24,529 nt of DNA from Heterotrichella gracilis (Eukaryota > Sar > Xanthophyceae > Tribonematales > Xanthonemataceae), in contig JAULBX010029035.1 in the NCBI GenBank assembly GCA_032358255.1, forward strand, positions 1-24,529. Reading direction: 5' to 3'. Shown one piece after another: positions 17,597-24,529 of this stretch (within the stretch, counting starts at the first letter, position 1; each line of letters starts with the position of its first letter). Under the pieces are notes generated by a model that was not told the origin of the DNA, ran no database searches, and worked only from the letters and a program-made list of their open reading frames with translations. A program made the position numbers and the translations under genes.

Positions 17597-17670
17597 AGCG
17601 CCACGGAAAGGAGAACGCTTTACTAGCAGTGAAACGGGGGGGGCAGTTGATGGCACTGCTGCGATGTGAA
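17597..17670 (+). repeat. copy B of the inverted ~74 bp repeat
   Basis: Plus-strand partner of the repeat at 15371-15443. The surrounding frame, 17581-17880 (99 codons, starting MWVYIERHGKENALLAVKRG), continues past the repeat, so this copy lies in the longer open frame. The frame has no known motif. Confidence 0.65.
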
Positions 17671-19021
17671 GCACTGCACATTCAGTGGCCTGTCGGTTTC
17701 CATCGTGGTCCCACTGTTTCTGAGGTCAGCAGCACCTGCAAGCCTTCTTGGCATGCGGTCAACATTTTGGGACAACCAGCCATGAGCCGATGTTTTTTGG
17801 TTCGGCTTTCACCTTTTGGGTTGCCCTGGTCAATCTATATAACAGCCCACCCTGTTTTTGGGCTTAAAACGCTTGCGTAGGTGCAAAGCTTGGTCATGGT
17901 AGGCAGTAGGTGGTCAACATAGCTGTTATGTGTTCAACATTCTGTGCAAATGGACGGTGGCAATTAACGCATCACCATGGGTTTGGAACGTGGGGCGTGG
18001 GAGAACGCGTGCTGTGGGGTGTGTGGGCCTGCATTGACAGCCCCTGCCCCCTTCCTCCTTCCCTCGGACTTCGGCGAAGGCAAAGGCAAAGGCAAAGGCA
18101 AAGGCAAAGGCAAAGGCAAAGGCAAGTTGGCAAGGGCTAGGTGCAAGGGCTAGGCTGCGCAGGCTGCGCTCCGCTGCGCTCCGCGCTGAAATGCACGCCT
18201 TTTATACATTTTGATCGGAAAGCACGTTGCTGAATTGGACCTGCTGCACTCAAACTTTCAAACCTGCAGGCTGTGGTGGGCCAATAGGAAGCCAGGGATC
18301 ACAGGGACAGGATTCACAGGCCCCCAGTGCAAGGGGGTTGGTAGTAATGGCCCCAGCTTGCCGGGGATTCATTCTCGTTTCAACGCATCCCAGTGTATTG
18401 GGAAGTAAACTCTTAACAGGGGTCAAACTATCTAGCGGAGTTACCCTGTGGGCGGGGAGGGGTGTGTGTGAAGGGGGATGAGGCGCAGCCTGGGCCAACC
18501 CACATATTACGTATCGCTGTAAGTGTTTGTTAAGGACACCAATAATATAATACGGCACATAGTTTCGAACGTACGCTGGGTTTTGCATCGTGTGATAGGA
18601 TTGTTGGGCATTGGGTGGGAGGGGAGGTAAGCGCAGCCGGGGCCACCCCACATTCGACTTCTTAGAGCCAGACAAACATGTCTTGCCGCGAATTGCGTTT
18701 GTACGCTCGCATAGGTTGCACGACAAGATTTGTCATCGCGAGTGTAACTCTTATAAAAGGGTACGAATTATTATATCCCTCTAAATAGTATGGGGGTGGT
18801 TATACCCAGTAAATAAATGTTGCAAGCACATCGCCTGCCATCATGATATTGGTGAGCGCGTGGCAAGCGATAATTTGCTCACGTGTTTATCCGAGCGATC
18901 CGCGAGAATTCCCGAAGTAAGGTTTGGCAGTGCTCCCAGGTAGGATTGAAGGCTCCGAAAGCACACGTGCAAACCGCTCGTATCCAATCACATAATAACT
19001 CCCGCTTTTTGTAAGGCAGTG
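17671..19021. other. gene-poor stretch with microsatellite and local duplications
   Basis: No frame here is convincing. The minus frame 18250-18726 is low-complexity and Pro/Leu-rich. After the GGCAAA array come short tandem motifs (AAGGGCTAGGTGC, GCTGCGCTCC doubled, about 18132-18183). A segment containing GCGCAGCC(T/G)GGGCCA(A/C)CCCACAT is found twice, near 18483 and 18631, with a G-rich lead-in each time. This suggests a local duplication. Confidence 0.4.
18073..18126. repeat. (GGCAAA)n hexanucleotide microsatellite
   Basis: Seven perfect GGCAAA units (18079-18120) are flanked by one GGCGAA and one GGCAAG unit. In one plus-strand frame it would encode alternating Arg-Gln, but the surrounding frame shows no sign of being a gene. 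Confidence 0.95.
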
Positions 19022-19069
19022 GAGCCAGCCCGTTGGTCACGTCCATGGACGTGACCAACGGGCTGGCTC
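19022..19069. repeat. perfect 48 bp palindrome
   Basis: The arm GAGCCAGCCCGTTGGTCACG and three further bases is followed, around a central TCCATGGA, by its exact reverse complement. There is no mismatch and no spacer. Such a sequence can extrude as a cruciform or fold into a very stable hairpin in RNA. It lies in a stretch with no identified gene. Confidence 0.97.
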
Positions 19070-19077
19070 GATTGAAA

Positions 19078-19112
19078 CCCTTCCCACACTTTTGGGTTTT
19101 GCGCGGGAAGGG
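19078..19112. repeat. inverted repeat with 8-nt arms
   Basis: CCCTTCCC (19078-19085) and GGGAAGGG (19105-19112) can pair across a 19-nt loop. It lies only 8 bases beyond the perfect 48 bp palindrome. Confidence 0.6.
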
Positions 19113-19220
19113 ACATACACAAACTCATTGTAATCAACAACTTTCCTGAAGGGAAGGAGAGTTGGGGATAAACTTTATCTGGAAAAATAACAGTGCTTGC
19201 CGCAAGTTAGCATCATTATG

Positions 19221-19252
19221 TTGTTTTGTCGACAAAACAATAGACAATTGTC
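19221..19252. repeat. two adjacent perfect palindromes
   Basis: TTGTTTTGTCGACAAAACAA (19221-19240) is a perfect 20 bp palindrome centred on GTCGAC. GACAATTGTC (19243-19252) follows, and a second GTCGAC lies at 19250-19255. The sites could be binding sites for dimeric proteins or relics of element termini. Confidence 0.8.
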
Positions 19253-19529
19253 GACTTGACACAATAGGCTATAGTTTAATAATTTGTTGACCCTATGCCC
19301 AAGTGCTGGTTTTTTAGTGCAGAAATGGAAAGAGTAGATCCCTAGGAACCTCTTGTACCAAGGAAATAAAAAAATGACACCTCTTCTAAAGGGGAGTGGG
19401 TGGGTGTCTGAGGCCCCTTGGAAAAATATAAAGACTCCTTAACTTTTTTTATGGGCTGTTTGTTTAGTTTGGGGCAATGCCATGAGCAACTGAAGATGTA
19501 AGGACCTTGTTTGAAGCCTATTGGTTGTT

Positions 19530-20200
19530 AGATAGTCAGTAATTACTTACATGCATTCAAGCAATACAACCAGATAAGCAGTCAGTCTTGCACATGCGGC
19601 GTCACGCAGCTCTATCCTGGCACTGTTTGAACCCATTGATTGATCGTACGCGACACGAGGTCCTGCTGAAGAAGGTTAGCCCATGTGGCCCTTGGCTTAC
19701 CTACCCCCTTTGCCCCCTTTACCCTACCAAACACCATACAATTAGGAATCCTATCATCTGGTAAACGTCCTAAATGTCCCAACCAGCTTAGCCTTATGTT
19801 TTTGAGTTTGGTCACTTATGTTTTGGTGTCCACACTTACGAAGGAGAGAAGAAATGGGGGTGTGCACCAACCTTGAAACGCCACACAGAGCCCCTAAACA
19901 ATTAATTTGAAAGGCTTGTAATCTATCTAATCTATCAAGCTGAGGCTGCTTAATAACCCATCTGCAACACCATACAAAAGGGTACCACTACACCAAAAAC
20001 CCGGCAATTTCTGCGTAGGCTAACCCGTCTGTTATGCCAGAAAAGACCTCTGAGCGACGCAACTGCACCACCTGCACGACCAAGGGGGTGTGATATCTCC
20101 GCACCTTAAGTGTTATTGCAAGTAAAAACACTTTTTGAGCACAGAAATTTGTCCGCAACTTCCAACTGCTGACCATCTAATACAACCACTGGCAACTCAT
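19530..20200 (-). pseudogene. LINE 3' part, third family (RT thumb to C-terminus and 3' end)
   Basis: On the minus strand, broken by stops and frameshifts, it reads VVVLDGQQLEVADKFL, then GRAGGAVASLRGLFWHNRRV, PQLDRLDRLQAFQINCLGAL and IRLSWLGHLGRLPDDRIPNC with FGRVKGAKGVGKPRATWANL (ORF 19612-19815). It then ends in a degraded FKQCQDRAA motif. The order D-G-x-x-(L/V) to RxSWLGHLxRLPDDR to (C)QDRxAW is the standard C-terminal half of an RTE/CR1-like LINE. The last ~120 bp (19530-19651) match the copy at the right edge of the window. Here the conserved W codon in RAAW has become TGA. Confidence 0.87.
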
Positions 20201-21053
20201 GTTCATGTTTTTGCTACTATAAGTCAGGGTCGGCAACTCAGTCACGTGCTCGGGTTACTCACGCACGTGATCGAGGTTGGCACTTGAGCCACCACTGAGC
20301 TGAGTTACAACCCAAACTGCCTATTGCTTTGGAAACCTTGCAGCATTTGGTGTTCTGATTCGACAGAAAAGCTCTATAAAGCACCCCTTTTGAAGTCTGC
20401 ACACTGATTTAGGAGTTCCTGGCTTGTCGTTTGCGTCGGCACCTTCGGCAGGCACCCATCCTGCAGGATTAGGCCAACTGGAAGCCAAACATTTGAATAT
20501 GAGGAAATATTCCGGGACCTTGTTAATTCACAGTGTGTTAAGTCGAAAGAAGTTGAATTGCTCGTTACTAAAATACAACCAGAACAATAATTGGTGCCCG
20601 ATTGGCAAAGAAATAGGAAAAATGACTCAAACAGCCACACTCGTCCGAGGCATGGTGCATCACTGGTGATGAGGAGGAGGAGTAAGAAGTGCAAAATAAT
20701 GCGCATTTTTGGAACCCTAGGGAGCTCACCCTAGGCATACCTTTTGCAGTGGGCCAAAAGAGCCAAAAATCAATGTGTGATTTCCTTAGATTAGTTGATT
20801 ACACCAACCTTTAGTCAATCTGATTGTACAATATAAGTTCATACTCAGGTTGAGGGTCATATTAGCGCTATTTGCAAAATCTTGTATAGCCAAGTGCGGC
20901 GAGGACTATTGTCTACCCTTGCAAATGGGAATGTAAGTGGGCTCGAGGTTCGGCGCCTTGATGGGCAGTCTAACCTTACGAACGTTGCAAAAAGGTGCGT
21001 AGGCCGCGGCTCACCGCTCCACTTTTTTACCTCATTATAATTAGCTTTGTTTG
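20201..21053. other. flank upstream of the GT92 exon
   Basis: No supported gene. CACGTG elements occur near 20243 and 20266 in inverted arrangement. A GTGCGT donor-like site near 20995 followed by TTTGATGCAG at 21050-21059 suggests an intron end immediately before the GT92 exon. An upstream exon with the N-terminal membrane anchor would be expected here but could not be identified. Confidence 0.35.
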
Positions 21054-22214
21054 ATGCAGGTTGGGCTAGTCTTTGCAGATTTTGAGAAGGTTCCGTATGA
21101 CCATGGCAAAGCACTCAACTGGGGTGATGGTGTGCCACGATCCGCCATCTGGTTTTACGGGGCCTTTTATGAGAGCACAACATGCATTGTTCACGTCTTA
21201 GTTGACTTGGACTACGGCTTTGCAGATGCCTTGTCAATGTGCGTGGTAGGCATAGTAGGCACACCATCAAGGCAAATACGTGTTCAACCCACAGTGTTTT
21301 TTTATGGACTCTTCCCTGAAGTAACCAAAGGGCCTGTTCGGCTGGAGTGTCAACTCCCTATTGGCACTATACATGATTACGAGGGGATGTCGGTGACACT
21401 CACCTTTTTAGGCAAGTGGTCCTCATTGTCTCTTCGCGCAAAGCGGGTGCAATATCTGCCCACACAAGCGATAGGCAATTTCTCAATGTGTGTAGGACCG
21501 CTTTATGAGCCTCGTGAACAAGGACTATTGGAGAACTTTCTTGAGTACTACACAACACTTGGAGCACAACACTTTAGAATATATGTTACCGGGGAGCATT
21601 TTGAAGAAACAACTTACACTTTGAAAAACTCCGTATTTTGGCCATTAGTGACCGTGATCAAATTCCACTTTTCACCCTTGAGGTATTATTATGGCCAATG
21701 GCCGATGATGCAACACTGTGCCTTATCCTACCGCCATTTGTACCACTACTGCGGCTACTTTGATTTGGATGAGTTTTTGCACTTAATACCTTTGCATCAT
21801 CATGCTCCCACCAACATCGTATCATTTTTGTTGACCAAAATGCCATTACATCAACCGATTGGAAGCATGGTATTTCAAAGTTGGAACTACCCAGCGCCTT
21901 GCCAATCCAACACTAGTTCATTTTACAAGCACCAAGTGTGGAAGCAGTATGTCAGGCATGAGTCCACGTGTGTAGAATCGTCTTACAAAATGAACAACGT
22001 GTCAGTATATACCCGCACAAAAAGCATTTTCCGCCCAAATCACGTTATAGCCCTTGGCATGCACTTCGTGCAAGAAGCCACGGCAGGTGTTGTAGCAGTT
22101 CACATTCCTTGCGCAATGGGCTATGTCAAGCATTTTACGCACTTGCCATCTGAGCACATCCCTCAAGGACATCCCATAAAAGACTTTGTTCCACAAGTAA
22201 CACCCCAATGTTGA
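21054..22214 (+). CDS. glycosyltransferase family 92 (DUF23) protein, 5' end uncertain
   Basis: A 386-codon open frame runs from ATG 21054 to TGA. GT92 enzymes are Golgi or secretory-pathway glycosyltransferases, for example beta-galactosyltransferases in plants and animals. Residues (counted from 21051) 146-180 carry SMCVGPLYEPREQ and NFLEYYTTLGAQHFRIYVTG. Residues 218-242 carry PMMQHCALSYRHLYHYCGY followed by FDLDEF, the DxD-like metal/nucleotide-sugar motif typical of the family. Residues 324-340 carry KSIFRPNHVIALGMHFV. The domain looks complete and undamaged. There is no signal anchor in this exon, and CAG precedes GTTGGG at 21060, so an intron probably ends at 21059 and the true start lies upstream. 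ATG 21054 would then fall inside the intron end. No neighbour suggests a pathway except the pyruvyltransferase 13 kb to the left. Confidence 0.88.
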   Translation: MQVGLVFADFEKVPYDHGKALNWGDGVPRSAIWFYGAFYESTTCIVHVLVDLDYGFADALSMCVVGIVGTPSRQIRVQPTVFFYGLFPEVTKGPVRLECQLPIGTIHDYEGMSVTLTFLGKWSSLSLRAKRVQYLPTQAIGNFSMCVGPLYEPREQGLLENFLEYYTTLGAQHFRIYVTGEHFEETTYTLKNSVFWPLVTVIKFHFSPLRYYYGQWPMMQHCALSYRHLYHYCGYFDLDEFLHLIPLHHHAPTNIVSFLLTKMPLHQPIGSMVFQSWNYPAPCQSNTSSFYKHQVWKQYVRHESTCVESSYKMNNVSVYTRTKSIFRPNHVIALGMHFVQEATAGVVAVHIPCAMGYVKHFTHLPSEHIPQGHPIKDFVPQVTPQC

Positions 22215-23700
22215 CCCCATAGTGTGTCGTTGTTGCCCCAAATTATGGACAAAGCGCCAGTCACCGCGCCATGCTGCGCCATGGATGCCTTGGCAAATCA
22301 GGCACAATGTCTTTTCGACAACGAGATAATCAGTTATTAAATATTTATATATTCCTTCCATAGCCTACATAAGGGTTTACTAGCACATGGCTAGACATCT
22401 TAAAGGAGGATGCTGGCTCTTCGAAGCCTCTAGGCAATGCGTGATGCAGCCGGAACCTTCCAATGAGAGGATTTCTATGCAGCTACATTGAAGCATGCAT
22501 CATGCTACGTATCGAGGCAGCATGCAACCTAGAACGGACTAACGAGGCATATAGTTTAAATACCTTTAAAAGCTGAGCAAGAGCAAGCAACAGTCCAACA
22601 CCTCCAAGCTTTCAAATTGCTTCATAATCACGTATTACCATTATCGCGCTGCAAAGTCCTCTTAGTGGTTGCAATCCGAGCCAACACGCTTCCATCTGCA
22701 AACGTTCCACACCTCACAATGGCAAGCCCTGGGGCAAACATCTTGGCAGAGTTCTATCAGCGCCTTGGTGCGGTGGTCTCCATGCGGAAACATCATATTG
22801 AAGAGCATATTTATAGGGCTCCGCACCCAAACGCTTGACGGGGTGATCCATACCCTCCGATTGCCAGCTGACGGGGTGATCCATACCCTCTGATTGCCAG
22901 CTGACTGCCAAGGCCTGGAAGCAACATTTGCAGTCATTACAGTCACCTCTCAGCTCACCCAAGAGGAGCTCTACTGGGTTTGTGTGTGACTGGCCTTCTG
23001 GGAGGCGCAACACAACCCCCATGAGAACCCGTTATTGGTCTCCAATGTCCTCACACATGAGGAGGGGGACACGGCACAGGCGGAACTGGATGAAGGTGCA
23101 CTTATAATGGTCGCTAATCCCAAAACCCTTCATGTGGTTGGATATAGTGGCATTGCACAGGCACCACCATTGCCACTAACTCTTTGCCAAGTTTGCCGCC
23201 TGCACAGCCATATTGGGTGCCTCATGTACCCTTGTCACTACCTGTGGTTGAGCAGATGCAAACCTGTCTCAAGCCACACCTCCATCCAAGGAGCTGGCAA
23301 TGGTACGCATACTCTTGGACAAACCCCCCCAACCTTGATGCATCGATTGAAGATGGTGCAGCCAGTGCCACAAATTGGTTTGGCTGGTGGGACAGTTACT
23401 GGGTGATGTCAGCTGGGATCAATCTTCTGATTGACTGAAAAAATGCATTGGTCAAAACCTGTAGCCAAATGCTTTCTCAAATCCCAGTTATTGTAGTCCC
23501 ATCTCAACTCTGAGATAACACCAGACCTTTGTATGGTCTAAAACATGTTGAGGAACAAATTGCTGCCTGAACTGAGGCACAAAATGTTGGCGATAAATAC
23601 ACCTCAGTGGATGACCTTCTCAATACATCAGCCGAAGAAGGCCAACAATTGCAGGTTAATAAACTGTGAACTCATATCTTGCGTTCATGGGACAAGACGC
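22215..23700. other. downstream of GT92, no supported gene
   Basis: Plus-strand frames 22617-22838, 23035-23406 and 23184-23438 are modest and unrecognised. The last (PYWVPHVPLSLPVVEQMQTC, then WFGWWDSYWV) has a protein-like, Trp-rich look and could be a transposon or gene remnant. The first 150 bases form the presumed 3' UTR of the GT92 gene and contain an AT-rich stretch (22337-22350). Confidence 0.35.
22836..22901. repeat. 33 bp tandem duplication
   Basis: Two copies of a unit starting TGACGGGGTGATCCATACCC (22836-22868 and 22869-22901) differ at one base. The unit is a multiple of three, so on the minus strand it gives a doubled 11-residue block (VSWQSEGMDHP). Confidence 0.9.
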
Positions 23701-23759
23701 CTGCACCCCACAACCCTGGCAACAAGATGCCCTCCACTTCAATAAGGGACAGCAGGGCA

Positions 23760-24060
23760 AGGGAACAAAAGCGCAAGTTTGACCATACAGTTGGCCCACA
23801 CCATGGCCGAGATAAGATGCCGCATAGGCTACCCTGTCTACCTCAACAAGGAGCAGCTCAAGTGGTTTGGCTGCGCCGCGCGTGAAGTTTTGCTCCCGCT
23901 GTGGACAGCATGGCCAGAAGAGCGGGGAATGCAGCACTGCTTGGGAGGAGGCCAATGCCGGCATGCAGCAGTGCATCAAGGAGCTTAAGGCCGAGACTCC
24001 CTCGACCTCCAAAAAAAGGAAGGGCCAGGGTGCGATAGGTGGTTTAACCCTGGTATTCAT
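23760..24060 (+). other. possible retroelement remnant with zinc-knuckle-like motif
   Basis: In one plus frame, GYPVYLNKEQLKWFGCAARE is followed, after a one-base change of frame near 23880, by RVKFCSRCGQHGQKSGEC and EEANAGMQQCIKELKAETPS with a basic KKRK end. The spacing of CSRCGQHGQKSGEC is that of a CCHC knuckle (CxxCGxxGHxxxxC) with the histidine replaced by glutamine. It may be part of a dead gag or ORF1, but no other domain supports this. Confidence 0.25.
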
Positions 24061-24397
24061 AGTCCAAAATAGTGCTCAACCAGTGTTTGCAGAGCTTGAT
24101 GCACATGACGCTTGGTTGAGACAACATGCGGGCCATTCTGCCATGTTTTTGGCTTTCATCTGGACTCGACCAGTCCACCGGACTAAAGCAAATGCACATT
24201 GGATGGAATGATGTATGTTGTGCCATGCAATGAGGTGGAAACTATTGATATGCTCAGTAAATATATTCATAACGTATAATCAGGTTAGGCCATGTTAGCT
24301 GGGTATTTTGTTCTCCACCGCTCATATCTAGTGGACACAAACACTAATTACCTTCCATCATGGCAGCACGTAGCACGCGCAGCTCCAAAATGCTTGC

Positions 24398-24425
24398 GTT
24401 AGTTAGTTAGTTAGTTAGTTAGTTA
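24398..24425. repeat. (TTAG)n tetranucleotide tail of a LINE
   Basis: About seven TTAG units sit exactly at the 3' end of the LINE copy that runs off the right edge. On the LINE's own strand this is an AACT repeat. Short tandem 3' tails replace poly(A) in some LINE clades. The paired copy at 19530 has only a degenerate remnant. Confidence 0.85.
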
Positions 24426-24529
24426 CATGCATTCCAGCAAAATAGCCAGATCAGCACTCAGTCTTGCACATGCGGCGCCACGCAGCTCTTTCCTGGCACT
24501 GTTTGAACCATCTATTGATCCCACGCGAC
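24426..24529 (-). pseudogene. LINE 3' end, third family, truncated by the window edge
   Basis: It matches 19549-19651 closely. The minus-strand frame ending at the TGA at 24451-24453 reads RWFKQCQERAAWRRMCKTEC, the conserved C-terminal QDRxxW-type motif of LINE proteins. Unlike the copy at 19530-20200, the tryptophan codon is intact, so this copy is better preserved and may continue as a longer element to the right. Confidence 0.85.

Noticed and set aside
18250..18726. 158-codon minus-strand ORF rich in Pro and Leu
   Set aside because: Low-complexity composition covering a local duplication of G-rich sequence. No recognisable domain.
24398..24425. Telomeric or subtelomeric array of TTAG units
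   Set aside because: The array is short and placed exactly at the 3' end of a LINE copy, so it is the LINE's tail.

Overview
The window reads as nuclear DNA of a eukaryote, most likely a green alga or a related protist. The signs are spliced genes with GT-AG introns, a chromodomain Ty3/gypsy retrotransposon, several decayed LINE families, microsatellites and no operon-like gene packing. Only two host genes are recognisable: a four-exon polysaccharide pyruvyltransferase-like gene (about 5562-8056, + strand) and a glycosyltransferase family 92 (DUF23) exon (21054-22214, + strand). Both suit cell-surface or secreted glycan synthesis. The species cannot be named from the sequence.

Layout. 1-205: LINE reverse-transcriptase piece (- strand). 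206-2333: no supported gene, with a purine-rich block near 1740-2230. 2334-4150: long decayed LINE (- strand) that has lost its RT core. 4202-4631: tandem LINE 3' ends (+ strand). 4632-5561: one unsupported ORF. 5562-8056: pyruvyltransferase gene. 8223-14263: a complete-length but mutated chromovirus LTR retrotransposon (- strand), ordered LTR, gag, Dam-like N6-adenine methyltransferase-like domain, protease, RT, RNase H, integrase, chromodomain, polypurine tract, LTR. 14264-15372: a second LINE type (- strand) that ends abruptly at the LTR. 15371-17670: a 2.2 kb interval bounded by an inverted ~74 bp repeat with coding character. 17671-19529: gene-poor DNA with a GGCAAA microsatellite and a cluster of palindromes, including a perfect 48 bp one. 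19530-20200: a third LINE type (- strand). 21054-22214: GT92 exon. 22215-24397: no firmly supported gene, with a 33 bp tandem duplication and a zinc-knuckle-like reading frame. 24398-24529: a second 3' end of the third LINE family, with a TTAG tetranucleotide tail.

The two host genes would act in the secretory pathway, one adding pyruvate ketals to sugars and the other transferring a sugar. Their sharing one window is suggestive only. The most unusual item is the methyltransferase-like domain carried between gag and pol of the LTR element. The element itself looks dead: an in-frame gag stop, two frameshifts, a YLED in place of YxDD, and a small deletion in RT.
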